Shown: positions 28,082-40,209, counted from the first letter of the stretch. The stretch is DNA of 64,000 nt from Alphaproteobacteria bacterium (GCA_040905865.1 JBBDQU010000022.1:93728-157727), one strand, 5' to 3'. Numbers and translations are program-made. The notes: generated by a model from the sequence alone, not told the origin.

Positions 28082-29725
28082 ATGGACGAACAGGACCTTC
28101 TTGTCGTTGACGATCTTTCGGTCTGTTTCGACACGCCCGGCGGCACGGTCGATGCGGTAAAACATGCTTCCTTTACGATCGGACGGGGCGAAACCCTGGC
28201 GCTGGTCGGCGAATCCGGCTCGGGAAAATCGGTCACGGCGCTGTCGATCCTGCAACTGCTGCCCTATCCCGTGGCGCGTCACCCGAACGGTTCGATCCGG
28301 TTCAAGGGCTCGGAACTCGTCGGCGCCGACGAAGCGGCGATGCGCGCGGTGCGCGGCAACCGGATATCGATGATATTTCAGGAACCGATGACATCGCTCA
28401 ATCCGCTGCACACGATCGAAAAGCAGATCGCCGAAACCCTGACCCTGCACAAGGGAATGTCCGGGAGTCAGGCCCGCTCGCGCGTGCTGGAGCTTCTGAA
28501 TCTTGTCGGCGTGCAGAATGCCGAACAGCGGCTTACCGCCTATCCGCACGAATTGTCCGGCGGCCAGCGCCAGCGGGTCGTGATTGCCATGGCGCTGGCG
28601 AACGAACCCGACCTGCTGATTGCCGACGAACCGACGACCGCGCTGGATGTCACCATCCAGGCGCAGATCCTGAAGCTGCTGAAGGACCTGCAGCAGGAAC
28701 TCGGCATGGCGATGCTGTTCATAACCCATGACCTCGGCATCGTTCGCAAGATCGCGGACAAGGTCTGCGTGATGTGCAACGGCGAAATTGTCGAGGCCGG
28801 GCCGACGGCGGAAATCTTCGCCCGTCCGGCGCATGACTATACGCGGCATCTTCTGGCGGCGGAACCGAAGGGCAGCAAGTCCGAACCCTCGCCGGACGCG
28901 CCCGTCGTCATCACAGGGAGTGACATCAAGGTTTGGTTCCCGATCAAGAAAGGCGTCTTCCGGCGGACCGTAGACCATGTGAAGGCGGTGAACGGAATCA
29001 CGGTAACCGTGCGCCAGGGCCAGACGGTCGGTGTGGTCGGCGAATCCGGTTCCGGCAAGACGACGCTGGGCATGGCGCTGCTGCGGCTCGAACGGTCTAC
29101 CGGCAGCATCGAATTCGGTGGGCGCGATATACAGGGCCTTCCGGAGGACAAGCTGCGGCCGATGCGACGGGAAATGCAGGTCGTCTTCCAGGATCCCTAC
29201 GGTTCGCTGTCGCCCCGCATGTCGATTGGCGAGATCGTGGCGGAAGGCCTGAAGGTACACAGCGATTCCCGCGATGCGGCCGGTCTCGACGCGCAGGTCG
29301 TCGAAGCGCTGCGCGAAGTAGGGCTCGAACCGGAGAGCCGGTTCCGGTATCCGCATGAATTTTCCGGCGGCCAGCGCCAGCGAATCGCCATTGCCCGCGC
29401 CATTGTACTGAAGCCGAAATTCATCGTGCTCGACGAGCCGACGTCGGCGCTGGACATGTCGGTGCAGGCACAGATCGTAGACCTGCTGGCCGACCTGCAA
29501 CGCCGGCACGGGCTCGCTTACATGTTTATCAGTCACGATCTGAAGGTCGTCCGCGCGCTGGCGGACCATGTCATTGTCATGAAGGATGGCGTGGTCGTCG
29601 AACAGGGACCGGCCGACGTGATTTTCGACAATCCCTCCGAACCCTATACAAAGGCGCTGATGGCGGCGGCCTTCGACCTGGAATTCGACGAACAGGCGGT
29701 CGCCAGCGGCGTCGTGAACGTGTGA
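28082..29725 (+). CDS. yejF: Oligopeptide ABC transporter ATPase YejF (two domains)
   Basis: A 547-residue fusion of two ABC ATPase domains. Each has Walker A 'GESGSGK(S/T)', a signature ('LSGGQRQR' in the first, 'FSGGQRQR' in the second) and Walker B '[12 protein letters not shown]' / '[12 protein letters not shown]'. It energises the YejBE channel. The gene starts nine bases after yejE. Confidence 0.95.
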   Translation: MDEQDLLVVDDLSVCFDTPGGTVDAVKHASFTIGRGETLALVGESGSGKSVTALSILQLLPYPVARHPNGSIRFKGSELVGADEAAMRAVRGNRISMIFQEPMTSLNPLHTIEKQIAETLTLHKGMSGSQARSRVLELLNLVGVQNAEQRLTAYPHELSGGQRQRVVIAMALANEPDLLIADEPTTALDVTIQAQILKLLKDLQQELGMAMLFITHDLGIVRKIADKVCVMCNGEIVEAGPTAEIFARPAHDYTRHLLAAEPKGSKSEPSPDAPVVITGSDIKVWFPIKKGVFRRTVDHVKAVNGITVTVRQGQTVGVVGESGSGKTTLGMALLRLERSTGSIEFGGRDIQGLPEDKLRPMRREMQVVFQDPYGSLSPRMSIGEIVAEGLKVHSDSRDAAGLDAQVVEALREVGLEPESRFRYPHEFSGGQRQRIAIARAIVLKPKFIVLDEPTSALDMSVQAQIVDLLADLQRRHGLAYMFISHDLKVVRALADHVIVMKDGVVVEQGPADVIFDNPSEPYTKALMAAAFDLEFDEQAVASGVVNV

Positions 29726-29737
29726 GTATGTGAAACC

Positions 29738-30667
29738 ATGGCCCTGATCATCAAATCCGATTTTGCCCGCGACGATATCTGGCGCGACGCCTTTGGCGGG
29801 GTCGCGCCCGAACTCGATTGCCGGAGCTGGACCTCGCCGGGCGACGTGGCGGATATCGAATACGCCTTCGTCTGGAAACCGGAAAAAGGCGCCCTGCGCC
29901 AGTTCCCGAACCTGAAATGCATTTTCTCCATCGGCGCCGGGGTCGACCATCTGCTCGGCGATACCGGGTTGCCCGATGGCGTGCCGGTGGTGCGCATGGT
30001 CGAACCGGAACTGACGCGGGGCATGGCGGAATACGTGGCGCTGCATGTGCTGCGCTATCACCGCGAGGTCCCGACCCTGGAACAGGCGCAGCGCGACCGT
30101 GTGTGGAATGAGCTGATCGTTCCGACGGCGCCGGACCGCCGCGTCGGCATCATGGGGTTCGGTGTGCTCGGGCAGGCGTCGGCGCAGGCGCTGGGCGCCT
30201 TCGGGTTCGACATGGCCTGTTGGTCGCGCACACGAAAGGCGTTCCCCGGCGGGCAGTCCTTTCATGGCGCAGACGGGTTGAAGCCCTTTCTGGCGCGAAC
30301 GGAAATTCTTGTCTGTCTGCTGCCGCTGACGCCGGAAACAGAGGGGATCCTGGACCGCGAACTGTTTGCCGCCCTGCCGCGCGGGGCCTGGCTGATCAAT
30401 GCGGCGCGCGGCGGCCATCAGAACGAGGACGATATCCTGCAGGCGCTGGATTCGGGACACCTCGCCGGGGCAACGCTGGATGTGTTCCGCAATGAACCCC
30501 TGCCGGCGGACCATCCCTTCTGGTCGCATCCCCGGGTGACCGTCACCGCACATATCGCCAGCGTTACCCAGCCGCATTCGGCGGCGGCGGAAGTGGTTGC
30601 CAATATCCACCGTATTGAGCGGGGCGAACCGCCGCGCAACACGGTGGACATTCAGGCCGGGTACTGA
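29738..30667 (+). CDS. ghrA: Glyoxylate/hydroxypyruvate reductase A-type dehydrogenase
   Basis: A 309-residue D-2-hydroxyacid dehydrogenase of the GhrA type. The NAD(P)-binding loop is 'GIMGFGVLGQASAQALG', the substrate arginine is in 'LINAARGGH', and the catalytic histidine in 'VTAHIAS'. It reduces glyoxylate and hydroxypyruvate in characterised members. It starts 12 bases after yejF, so it is very probably part of the transport operon. Confidence 0.85.
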   Translation: MALIIKSDFARDDIWRDAFGGVAPELDCRSWTSPGDVADIEYAFVWKPEKGALRQFPNLKCIFSIGAGVDHLLGDTGLPDGVPVVRMVEPELTRGMAEYVALHVLRYHREVPTLEQAQRDRVWNELIVPTAPDRRVGIMGFGVLGQASAQALGAFGFDMACWSRTRKAFPGGQSFHGADGLKPFLARTEILVCLLPLTPETEGILDRELFAALPRGAWLINAARGGHQNEDDILQALDSGHLAGATLDVFRNEPLPADHPFWSHPRVTVTAHIASVTQPHSAAAEVVANIHRIERGEPPRNTVDIQAGY

Positions 30668-30703
30668 GCAGGGGCGTGCGCCACACGCCCGTGGAGGAAA
30701 CCC

Positions 30704-32053
30704 GTGAATCTGCATGCCATGCTCCTGGGCCGTGAGGCCGACGACAACCCGGTTCGGGTCGGCCTGATCGGCGCCGGAAAGTTCGGGTCGATGTATCTGT
30801 CGCAGGCGCGGCGGACGCCGGGGATTCACATCCTGGGAATCGCCGACCTGTCGCCCGCCCGGGCGCGCGCGGCGCTGGCGAATGTCGGATGGCCGGCAGC
30901 GCAATACGGCGCGGCATCCTATGACGAGGCGCGCCGGAATGGGGCGACATACATTTCCGACGATGCCGAGGCGCTGATCCGCGAAGCCGACGTGGTCATC
31001 GATTCGACCGGCCATCCCGCGGCCGGAATCCGGCACGCCCTGCAGGCCTGCGAACACGGCACCCATATCGTGATGGTCAATGTCGAAGCGGACGTGCTGG
31101 CCGGACCGCTGCTGGCGGAACGTGCGAAATCCGCCGGGATCGTCTACACCATGGCCTATGGCGATCAGCCGGCGCTGATCTGCGAACTGGTCGACTGGGC
31201 GCGCGCCTGCGGTTTTTCGGTCACCTGCGCGGGCAAAGGTACGAAATTCCTGCCGTCGTTTCACGGCTCCACGCCGGACACTGTGTGGGACTATTACGGA
31301 CTGACGGCGGAACAGGCGGCGGCGGGCGGCATGAACCCGCAGATGTTCAACTCCTTCCTCGACGGTACGAAATCCGGCATTGAAATGGCCGCGGTTGCGA
31401 ACGCGACCGGGCTGTCGCCGCCGCGCGACGGCCTTTCCTTCCCGCCCTGCGGGGTGCATGACCTGCCGCACATCCTGCGCCCGCGCGACGATGGCGGGTT
31501 ACTGGATGGCAAGGGCATGGTCGAGGTCATCTCCAGCGAGGAGCGCGACGGGCGCCCCGTTGTCGGCGATCTGCGCTGGGGCGTCTATGTCACGTTCGAG
31601 GCGCCCAGCGATTATGTGGCCCGCTGCTTTTCGGAATACGGGCTGTTGACCGACAGCACGGGGCGGTACAGCACAATGTTCAAGCCATACCACCTGATCG
31701 GCCTCGAACTGGGCATATCCGTCGCCAGTGCGGCGCTGCGCGGCGAACCGACCGGTGTCTCCCGGGCCTGGCGGGGCGATGCGGTGGCGACCGCGAAGCG
31801 GGACCTGGCGGCGGGCGAAGTACTGGATGGCGAAGGCGGTTTCACGGTCTGGGGCAGACTGATGCAGGCCGAGGATTCCCTGGCGAGAGGCGCGTTGCCG
31901 ATCGGGCTGGCGCATGGCGTCAAGCTGAAAAAAGCCATCGCACAGGGGCAGACGGTCTGCTGGCAGGACGTGGCATATGATGAGGACGATGCGACGGTTG
32001 TCTTTCGCCGTGAAATGGAAATGCAGAACCGTCGCAATGCCGCTTCGAAATAG
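30704..32053 (+). CDS. Homoserine-dehydrogenase-like NAD(P) oxidoreductase with C-terminal SAF domain (COG4091 type)
   Basis: A 449-residue protein with an N-terminal Rossmann domain ('VGLIGAGKFGSMYLSQA') and a C-terminal SAF-like domain ('TAKRDLAAGEVLDGEGGFTV'). The family is annotated as homoserine-dehydrogenase-like or oxidoreductase; the substrate is not established and homoserine dehydrogenase activity should not be assumed. It lies 36 bases after the GhrA-type gene and is probably the last gene of the yej unit. Confidence 0.78.
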   Translation: MNLHAMLLGREADDNPVRVGLIGAGKFGSMYLSQARRTPGIHILGIADLSPARARAALANVGWPAAQYGAASYDEARRNGATYISDDAEALIREADVVIDSTGHPAAGIRHALQACEHGTHIVMVNVEADVLAGPLLAERAKSAGIVYTMAYGDQPALICELVDWARACGFSVTCAGKGTKFLPSFHGSTPDTVWDYYGLTAEQAAAGGMNPQMFNSFLDGTKSGIEMAAVANATGLSPPRDGLSFPPCGVHDLPHILRPRDDGGLLDGKGMVEVISSEERDGRPVVGDLRWGVYVTFEAPSDYVARCFSEYGLLTDSTGRYSTMFKPYHLIGLELGISVASAALRGEPTGVSRAWRGDAVATAKRDLAAGEVLDGEGGFTVWGRLMQAEDSLARGALPIGLAHGVKLKKAIAQGQTVCWQDVAYDEDDATVVFRREMEMQNRRNAASK

Positions 32054-32059
32054 CCGCAC

Positions 32060-32143
32060 ATGGAAGTCGTTATTAAGAACTGCTACAGGGTTGCCGCGAT
32101 AGTCATTGCCGCCATGCTTTCCGTTGTTGAAGGAGTATCCTAG
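32060..32143 (+). CDS. Candidate 27-residue hydrophobic peptide ORF
   Basis: A short frame filling the gap before zapE: MEVVIKNCYRVAAIVIAAML, then seven more residues to a TAG whose last base is the first base of the zapE GTG start (TAGTG). The middle is hydrophobic enough for one membrane segment. It has no recognisable ribosome site, so it may be chance. Its exact abutment to zapE is the only positive sign. Confidence 0.2.
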   Translation: MEVVIKNCYRVAAIVIAAMLSVVEGVS

Positions 32144-33276
32144 TGCCGGATGGGCCCCTGTTCGCATACCGCGAGTTGCGCCGCGATGGCGCCTTGAAGT
32201 CCGATACCATGCAGGAACTGGCCGTCGAGAAATTCCAGAGCCTGCATAACGGATTGAAGGGCTATGAACCTGCGTCCGGGCTAAAGGGATGGAAGGCGCG
32301 TCTCGGTCTGTCGCGGCGCATTGCCGACCCGCCGATGGGGCTCTACGTCTATGGCGGCGTCGGGCGCGGCAAGTCGATGCTGATGGACCTGTTCTTCGAC
32401 AAGGCCCTGGTCGAGCGCAAGCGTCGGGTCCATTTCCATGAATTCATGATCGAGGTGCAGGAAGAACTGCACAACTGGCGCAAGCGGGATAAAAGCCGTC
32501 GCGAGGACGACCCGATCGTGCCGATCGCGGACAAGCTGGCGAAAGAGGCATGGCTGCTCTGTTTCGACGAATTCCACGTCGTCGATATCGCCGACGCGAT
32601 GATTCTCGGCAGGCTGTTCGAAGCGCTTTTCGCGCGCGGGGTTGTCGTTGTCGCGACCTCCAACTTCGCGCCCGACGTCCTGTACAAGGACGGGCTGAAT
32701 CGCGAACTGTTCCTGCCGTTCATTTCGCTGATCAAGCAGAAGCTGGATATCCTCCACCTCGACTCGCCGACCGATTACCGGCATGAACGGCTGATGGCGA
32801 TGGATGTCTACATATCGCCGCTAGGGCCGGAATCGACGGCGGCGCTGGAAACCGATTTCGCTAAATTGACCGAAGGCGCGATCTGCCAGCCGGATGCGAT
32901 CGAGGTAAAGGGCCGGGTACTGCATGTTTCCCGGGCCTGCAGGGGGGTCGCCTGGTTCACCTTTGGCGAACTGTGCGAAAAGCCCCTCGGCGCCGGTGAC
33001 TATATTGCCATCGCGGAGCGGTATCACACGATTGTGCTGGACGGTGTTCCCAGGCTGGACGAGGCGCGCCGAAACGAGGCAAAACGCCTGATGCTGCTGA
33101 TCGACGAACTGTATGAACACAAGGTCAACCTGGTCATGGCGGCGGAAACGCCGCCGCACCAGCTGTATACCGAAGGGCGCCACGCCTTCGAATTCGAACG
33201 CGCGGTCAGCCGGCTGATGGAAATGCAGTCGCCGGAATATCTCAAGCTGCGGCATATCGGTGGCAACGATGGATGA
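32143..33276 (+). CDS. zapE: Cell division ATPase ZapE (AFG1 family)
   Basis: A 377-residue AFG1/ZapE P-loop ATPase; in E. coli it acts at the Z-ring during stress. Walker A is 'YGGVGRGKSMLMD', Walker B 'LLCFDEFHVVD', and 'VVVATSNFAPDVLYKDGLNR' is family-specific. GTG 32143 is supported by AAGGAG seven bases upstream. In alphaproteobacteria it commonly precedes mdh. Confidence 0.93.
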   Translation: MPDGPLFAYRELRRDGALKSDTMQELAVEKFQSLHNGLKGYEPASGLKGWKARLGLSRRIADPPMGLYVYGGVGRGKSMLMDLFFDKALVERKRRVHFHEFMIEVQEELHNWRKRDKSRREDDPIVPIADKLAKEAWLLCFDEFHVVDIADAMILGRLFEALFARGVVVVATSNFAPDVLYKDGLNRELFLPFISLIKQKLDILHLDSPTDYRHERLMAMDVYISPLGPESTAALETDFAKLTEGAICQPDAIEVKGRVLHVSRACRGVAWFTFGELCEKPLGAGDYIAIAERYHTIVLDGVPRLDEARRNEAKRLMLLIDELYEHKVNLVMAAETPPHQLYTEGRHAFEFERAVSRLMEMQSPEYLKLRHIGGNDG

Positions 33277-33748
33277 CGACACTTTGGTCGATGCGGAATC
33301 ACAGACGCTGTATCCCTCGAAATATCAGTGCATGGCGATGTCCGCCGCCAGCATCGTCTGTTCGCTCTTCCTGTTCGGGGCCTGGCTGAACGGGATCGAA
33401 TATGCGTGGGTCGCCGGCGGCTTCCTTACCGCCTCGTCGATCTATTACGCCGTCCATCTGATGCACGGCAGTTTTTCGCTGACCCTGGACGAGGAGGGTT
33501 TCACCATTGTCGAGTTGTTCAGTGCGAGGCGTTACAAATGGACCGATGTCTCCGACATTGTGCTCCGCCGGGGTATGCTCGGTCCCGGCATCGAGTTTTA
33601 CGACCTGACCGGCGGCGATATGCGGCGCGTGAAAATGACACAGACATACGGCTATCGGCCGCGACAGCTTCTGGAGCTGATGTCGCAGTGGCGGGCAAAA
33701 ATCGGCGCGCCGTCCGCGACGCTGGAAAAAAACATCTGGCTTCGATAA
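33269..33748 (+). CDS. Membrane protein with PH-like domain, unknown function
   Basis: A 159-residue protein: two hydrophobic segments at about residues 22-65 ('SAASIVCSLFLFGAWL', 'AWVAGGFLTASSIYYAVHL') followed by a beta-rich cytoplasmic part ('FTIVELFSARRYKWTDVSDI') resembling bacterial PH-like domains. The start overlaps the end of zapE, so they may be coupled. I do not assign a function. Confidence 0.65.
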   Translation: MDDDTLVDAESQTLYPSKYQCMAMSAASIVCSLFLFGAWLNGIEYAWVAGGFLTASSIYYAVHLMHGSFSLTLDEEGFTIVELFSARRYKWTDVSDIVLRRGMLGPGIEFYDLTGGDMRRVKMTQTYGYRPRQLLELMSQWRAKIGAPSATLEKNIWLR

Positions 33749-34974
<1,226 letters not shown>

Positions 34975-35019
34975 CCTCAATACTGTCAGCAATGTTTTTG
35001 ACAACATGGATGAGGTCTC

Positions 35020-36216
35020 ATGAACATTCACGAGTACCAGGCCAAGAACCTTCTGCGTAAATTCGATGTCGCGGTGCCGAGAGGCGCGGCCGCACGTAGC
35101 GTCAGTGAGGCCGCGAGCGCCGCGCAGGAACTGGGCGGTCCGGTATGGGTGGTCAAGAGCCAGATTCATGCGGGCGGACGCGGGGCCGGCCGGTTCAAGG
35201 ACGATCCCGATGGCAAGGGCGGCGTCCGCGTCGTCAAATCGGTTGAGGAGGTCAAGGCCAGCGCCAGCCAAATGCTCAGCCATATCCTCGTCACCAAACA
35301 GACCGGGCCGGCGGGCAAGGAAGTGAAGCGGATATATATCGAGGAAGGCTGCGATATTGCCCGCGAGCTGTATTTCAGCATGCTGCTCGACCGGGAAACG
35401 AGCCGGGTCACGATCATCGCGTCGCAGGAAGGCGGGATGGATATCGAGGAGGTGGCGGCAAAGACGCCGGAAAAAATCCTCAAGGTTGTCATCGATCCGG
35501 CAACCGGCATTTCCGGATTTCATGCCCGCAAGGTGGCGTTCGGTCTGGGGCTCGAAGGCAAGCAGGTCGGCGCCGGCGTCAAGCTGGTGCTCGCCGTGTA
35601 CAATGCGTTTACCGAACTGGACGCCAGTCTGATCGAGATCAACCCGCTGGTCGTGACCGGCAACGGGAACGTCATCGCGCTCGATGCGAAGATGTCCTTC
35701 GACGATAATGCCCTGTTCCGGCATGGCGACATCGAGGACTTGCGGGATGAGACCGAGGAGGATCCCTCCGAACTCGAAGCGTCAAAGCACGAACTGAACT
35801 ACATCAAGCTCGACGGCAGCATCGGCTGCATGGTCAATGGCGCCGGCCTCGCGATGGCGACCATGGATATCATCAAGCTGTATGGCTGCGAGCCGGCGAA
35901 CTTCCTGGATGTCGGCGGCGGCGCCACGAAGGAACGGGTGACTACCGCGTTCAAGATCATTCTGTCCGACCCGAATGTCGCCGGCATCCTGGTCAATATT
36001 TTCGGCGGCATCATGCGCTGCGACGTGATCGCCGAAGGCGTCGTCGCGGCGGCAAAGGAGGTCAGGCTGTCCGTTCCGCTTGTTGTCAGGCTCGAGGGAA
36101 CCAATGTCGCGTTGGGCAAGGAGATCATCGCCAGTTCGGGCCTCGATATCATTGCCGCAAACGATCTGGGCGATGCCGCGCAGAAAATTGTCAATGCCGT
36201 GAAGGAGGCCAGATAG
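35020..36216 (+). CDS. sucC: Succinyl-CoA synthetase subunit beta
   Basis: The ATP-grasp subunit of succinyl-CoA synthetase, 398 residues. It starts '[20 protein letters not shown]' and contains '[15 protein letters not shown]', '[11 protein letters not shown]' and '[11 protein letters not shown]'. It is followed without a gap by sucD. Forms the alpha2beta2 or alpha-beta enzyme that makes succinate and a nucleoside triphosphate. Confidence 0.97.
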   Translation: MNIHEYQAKNLLRKFDVAVPRGAAARSVSEAASAAQELGGPVWVVKSQIHAGGRGAGRFKDDPDGKGGVRVVKSVEEVKASASQMLSHILVTKQTGPAGKEVKRIYIEEGCDIARELYFSMLLDRETSRVTIIASQEGGMDIEEVAAKTPEKILKVVIDPATGISGFHARKVAFGLGLEGKQVGAGVKLVLAVYNAFTELDASLIEINPLVVTGNGNVIALDAKMSFDDNALFRHGDIEDLRDETEEDPSELEASKHELNYIKLDGSIGCMVNGAGLAMATMDIIKLYGCEPANFLDVGGGATKERVTTAFKIILSDPNVAGILVNIFGGIMRCDVIAEGVVAAAKEVRLSVPLVVRLEGTNVALGKEIIASSGLDIIAANDLGDAAQKIVNAVKEAR

Positions 36217-37092
36217 ATGGCCGTTCTCGTCAACAAGGACACGCGTGTTATCTGTCAGGGATTTACCGGTCTGCAGGGAACGTTTCATTCCGAACAGGCG
36301 ATCGCCTATGGCACAAGGATGGTCGGCGGCGTCACGCCGGGCAAGGGCGGCAGCACGCATCTCGACCTGCCGGTGTTCGATACGGTGGCGGCCGCGGTGC
36401 GGGCGACGCGGGTCGATGCCACGGTGATCTATGTCCCGCCGCCCTTTGCCGGCGACGCGATCCTCGAGGCGCTCGACGCGGAAATTCCGCTGGTGATCTG
36501 CATTACCGAAGGCATTCCGGTTCTCGACATGGTCAGGGTGAAGCGGCTGTTGGCCGGTTCGAAGTCTCGCCTGATCGGACCGAACTGCCCCGGAGTCATC
36601 ACGCCGGAAGAATGCAAGATCGGCATCATGCCGGGTCATATCCACAAGCGCGGCAGGATCGGCGTCGTTTCGCGTTCCGGGACGCTGACCTATGAAGCCG
36701 TTGCGCAGACAACGGCGACCGGCCTAGGCCAGACGACCTGTATCGGCATTGGCGGCGATCCCGTGAACGGCACGAATTTCATCGATTGCCTGGAGATGTT
36801 CCTGGCCGACCCGGAAACCGAGGGCATCATCATGATCGGTGAAATCGGCGGCACGGCCGAGGAGCAGGCGACGGAGTTCTACAGGCAGTCAAAGGTCAAG
36901 AAGCCGATCGTCGGTTTTATCGCGGGTGTAACGGCCCCGCCGGGCAAACGCATGGGCCATGCCGGCGCGATCATTTCCGGCGGTCAGGGCACGGCCGAAT
37001 CGAAAATCGACGCCATGAAAAGCGCGGGCTTCACGGTTGCATCGAGCCCGGCCGGTATCGGTACGGCGATGGTTGAGGCGATGCGCGGCTGA
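36217..37092 (+). CDS. sucD: Succinyl-CoA synthetase subunit alpha
   Basis: The CoA-binding, phosphohistidine-carrying subunit, 291 residues. '[17 protein letters not shown]' binds CoA and the active-site histidine lies in '[10 protein letters not shown]'. The ATG directly follows the sucC TAG, so translation is coupled. Confidence 0.97.
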   Translation: MAVLVNKDTRVICQGFTGLQGTFHSEQAIAYGTRMVGGVTPGKGGSTHLDLPVFDTVAAAVRATRVDATVIYVPPPFAGDAILEALDAEIPLVICITEGIPVLDMVRVKRLLAGSKSRLIGPNCPGVITPEECKIGIMPGHIHKRGRIGVVSRSGTLTYEAVAQTTATGLGQTTCIGIGGDPVNGTNFIDCLEMFLADPETEGIIMIGEIGGTAEEQATEFYRQSKVKKPIVGFIAGVTAPPGKRMGHAGAIISGGQGTAESKIDAMKSAGFTVASSPAGIGTAMVEAMRG

Positions 37093-37148
37093 GCGCCCCC
37101 GCACGGTACACAGGCTGCGCCGGTATTGCTGCGGATACGGAGGATAGA

Positions 37149-40100
37149 ATGGCATCTCAAATGGAAGACAGCTCGGTTCTGTTTGGCGCCAACGAGGCGT
37201 ATGTCACAGAGTTGTATGCGAAATACCTGGATGATTCAGGGTCTGTCGATCCGGACTGGGCGGAATTTTTCGGCAAGCTGGACGATTCGGAGCGTGACCT
37301 GTTGCGGGATCTGGAAGGCGCCACCTGGGCGCCGCGCCGAACCCGCGTCATGGGGGGCGGCAACGGCGACCTGGCCGACGCGACCTCCGGCGATCCCGAT
37401 ACCCCGGCGCCGCGGTCTGCTTCCGCCTTTGCCGCGGCATCCGGGGCCGGACCGGAACAGATTCGCCAGGCGACCAGGGATTCGCTGCGGGCCCTGATGC
37501 TGATTCGAAACTACCGGGTTCGCGGCCATCTGCACGCTAACCTGGATCCGCTTGGCTTGGTAAAGCCGATTTCCCATGCCGACCTGGACCCGGCGACCTA
37601 TGGCTTTACCGAGCGGGACATGGACCGGCCGATATACATCAACTTCGTGCTGGGACTTGAGGCCGCATCGCTCAAGCAGATCGTGAAGATCCTCGAGGAA
37701 ACCTATTGCGGCAATATCGGCGTCGAATTCATGCACATTCAGGTTCCGGAGGAAAAGTCCTGGATCCAGGAACGCATCGAGGGAATCCGCAACCAGACCG
37801 ATTTCACCGAACTCGGCAAGCGCACGATACTGGAGCGTCTGACCGAAGCCGAAACCTTCGAGAAGTTCCTCGACCGCAAGCACCGGGGTACGAAGCGGTT
37901 CGGCCTCGACGGCGGCGAATCGGTCGTTCCGGCCATCGAGCAGATCCTCAAGCGGGGCGCCCAACTCGGTTTCGAGGAACTGATCATCGGCATGCCGCAT
38001 CGCGGCCGGCTCAATATTCTCGCCAATATCCTGAACAAACCCTACAAGGCAGTTTTTTCCGAATTTGCCGGCAATGCGTCGCAGCCGGATGACGGCTTCG
38101 GTTCGGGCGATGTGAAATACCACCTGGGCACATCCTCCGATCGGGAGTTCGACGGCCATACGGTGCATCTGTCGCTGACACCCAATCCCAGCCATCTGGA
38201 GGCGGTGAACACCGTCGTGCTGGGAAAGGTGCGCGCCAAGCAGCGCCAGCGCGGCGACGCCGACCGGGACAAGGTGGTCGGCCTGTTACTGCACGGCGAT
38301 GCGGCCTTCCCGGGCCAGGGCATTGTGGCGGAAACATTCGATCTGTCGCAGTTGCGCGGCTACCGGACGGGCGGGACGATCCATTTTATCTGCAACAACC
38401 AGATCGGCTTCACGACGGCGCCATCCTATTCGCGCTCGTCGCCCTATTGTTCGGATGTCGCGAAGATGGTGTCGGCGCCGATCTTCCACGTCAATGGCGA
38501 CGATGTCGAAGCCTGCGTCCATGTGGCGCGGATGGCGACGGAATATCGCCAGAAGTTCAAGAAGGACGTGGTGATCGACCTTTGGTGCTATCGCCGTCAC
38601 GGCCACAATGAAGGCGATGAGCCGGCATTTACCCAGCCGCTGATGTACAAGAAGATTGCGGAGCATCCGACGACCCGCAAGATTTATGCCGACAAGCTGG
38701 AAGCCGAAGGCGTTCTACAGCCCGGCGAAGCCGACAAGATGGTGGAGCGTTTCCAGCAGCACCTGGAGAACGAGTTCGAGGTTTCCGCTTCCTATATTCG
38801 CAACAAGGCGGACTGGTTCGAGGGCAAGTGGGAAGGGTTCGCGATGGCGAGCGGCGACGAACGCCGCGGCGAAACAGCGGTTGAAATGGATGTGCTGCGG
38901 GAAGTCGGCCATGCGCTGACGACGGTGCCGCAGAACTTCAACGCCAATCCGAAGATCGTCCGGCAACTCGAAGCCAAGCAGAAAATGTTCGAAACCGGCG
39001 AAGGCATCGACTGGGCAACCGGTGAAGCGCTGGCCCTGGGGACGCTGCTGGTCGAATCGACTCAGGTCCGCCTGTCCGGCGAGGATTGTCGCCGCGGCAC
39101 CTTCAGCCAGCGCCATGCCGTCCTGATCGACCAGGAAACCGAAGAAGACTACATACCGCTCAACAATATCCGTTTCGGCCAGGCGCCGTTCGAGGTGATC
39201 GACAGCCCGCTTTCCGAATTCGGCGTGCTGGGTTTCGAATACGGCTACAGTTCGGCGGAACCGCATGCGCTGGTGATGTGGGAAGCGCAATTCGGCGATT
39301 TCGCCAATGGCGCGCAGGTCATCATCGACCAGTTCATTTCATCCGGCGAACATAAATGGCTGCGGATGAACGGGCTCGTCATGCTGCTGCCGCATGGCTA
39401 TGAAGGACAGGGACCCGAACATTCCTCGGCTCGGCTGGAACGGTATCTCCAGCTTTGCGGCGACGACAACATGCAGGTCTGCTACCCCACGACTCCGGCG
39501 AATTATTTCCATGTGCTGCGGCGCCAGGTGCATCGCAACTTCCGCAAGCCGCTCATTCTGATGACGCCGAAATCGCTGCTGCGACACCGGAGCTGCGTAT
39601 CCAGACTGGCGGAATTCGGCCCCGGCACGACCTTTCACCGGGTGCTCTGGGACGATGCAGAGGGCTCCAGGGAGCTGGGCGCGGACAAGGAGATCCGCCG
39701 CGTGGTTCTGTGCAGCGGCAAGGTCTATTTCGACCTGCTCGAGGAGCGGGAAAAGCGCGGCATCAGGGATGTCTATCTAATGCGCGTGGAACAGCTCTAT
39801 CCCTTCCCGAAAAAATCGCTGCGCGAACAGCTTGGCCGGTTCCCGCAGGCTGAAGTTGTCTGGTGCCAGGAAGAATCGGAAAACATGGGCGCCTGGCTCT
39901 TTATCGACCGGCGTCTCGAGGCCGTCATGGTCGAAATCGGCATGGATGTGAGCCGCCCGCGCTACGTGGGTCGGCCGGATTCAGCTGCTCCCGCGACTGG
40001 TCTGCTGCGCCGTCATCTGCGGGAACAGGCGGCGCTGGTCGACGAGGCGCTGACCCTGCCGCCGAAGGTTCGATCGCGCAAGGCATCGGCACGCAAGGCG

Positions 40101-40187
40101 GCGGCCCCGAAAGCGGTGGCGGCTGGCAGGACAGCCGCCGGTAAACCGGCGGCGCGCAAGCCCGCGACCCGCAGCAAGACGAAATAA
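37149..40187 (+). CDS. sucA: 2-oxoglutarate dehydrogenase E1 (with basic C-terminal tail)
   Basis: The thiamine-diphosphate E1 component, which decarboxylates 2-oxoglutarate and loads succinyl onto E2. The 1012-residue product has the N-terminal 'LDDSGSVDPDWAEFF', active-site 'GMPHRGRLNILANI', 'NPSHLEAVNTVVLGK', and the diphosphate-binding 'RYGHNEGD'-type segment 'RRHGHNEGDEPAFTQPL'. GGAGG lies just before the ATG. The last 40 residues (about 973-1012) are a Lys/Arg/Ala-rich tail ('KASARKAAAPK', 'AARKPATRSK') beyond the usual E1 end. Confidence 0.97.
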   Translation: MASQMEDSSVLFGANEAYVTELYAKYLDDSGSVDPDWAEFFGKLDDSERDLLRDLEGATWAPRRTRVMGGGNGDLADATSGDPDTPAPRSASAFAAASGAGPEQIRQATRDSLRALMLIRNYRVRGHLHANLDPLGLVKPISHADLDPATYGFTERDMDRPIYINFVLGLEAASLKQIVKILEETYCGNIGVEFMHIQVPEEKSWIQERIEGIRNQTDFTELGKRTILERLTEAETFEKFLDRKHRGTKRFGLDGGESVVPAIEQILKRGAQLGFEELIIGMPHRGRLNILANILNKPYKAVFSEFAGNASQPDDGFGSGDVKYHLGTSSDREFDGHTVHLSLTPNPSHLEAVNTVVLGKVRAKQRQRGDADRDKVVGLLLHGDAAFPGQGIVAETFDLSQLRGYRTGGTIHFICNNQIGFTTAPSYSRSSPYCSDVAKMVSAPIFHVNGDDVEACVHVARMATEYRQKFKKDVVIDLWCYRRHGHNEGDEPAFTQPLMYKKIAEHPTTRKIYADKLEAEGVLQPGEADKMVERFQQHLENEFEVSASYIRNKADWFEGKWEGFAMASGDERRGETAVEMDVLREVGHALTTVPQNFNANPKIVRQLEAKQKMFETGEGIDWATGEALALGTLLVESTQVRLSGEDCRRGTFSQRHAVLIDQETEEDYIPLNNIRFGQAPFEVIDSPLSEFGVLGFEYGYSSAEPHALVMWEAQFGDFANGAQVIIDQFISSGEHKWLRMNGLVMLLPHGYEGQGPEHSSARLERYLQLCGDDNMQVCYPTTPANYFHVLRRQVHRNFRKPLILMTPKSLLRHRSCVSRLAEFGPGTTFHRVLWDDAEGSRELGADKEIRRVVLCSGKVYFDLLEEREKRGIRDVYLMRVEQLYPFPKKSLREQLGRFPQAEVVWCQEESENMGAWLFIDRRLEAVMVEIGMDVSRPRYVGRPDSAAPATGLLRRHLREQAALVDEALTLPPKVRSRKASARKAAAPKAVAAGRTAAGKPAARKPATRSKTK

Positions 40188-40209
40188 CGCCGACTGAAAG
40201 GCTTACCTG

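Noticed and set aside
26888..31471. A 1527-residue open frame on the minus strand across yejB to the COG4091-type gene
   Set aside because: It is antisense to six well-supported plus-strand genes, its predicted sequence is low-complexity in Arg, Gln, His and Asp with no domain, and long antisense frames arise easily in GC-rich DNA.
32060..32143. The 27-codon hydrophobic frame before zapE as a firm gene
   Set aside because: It lacks a ribosome site; zapE's own AAGGAG lies inside it. Listed at low confidence only.
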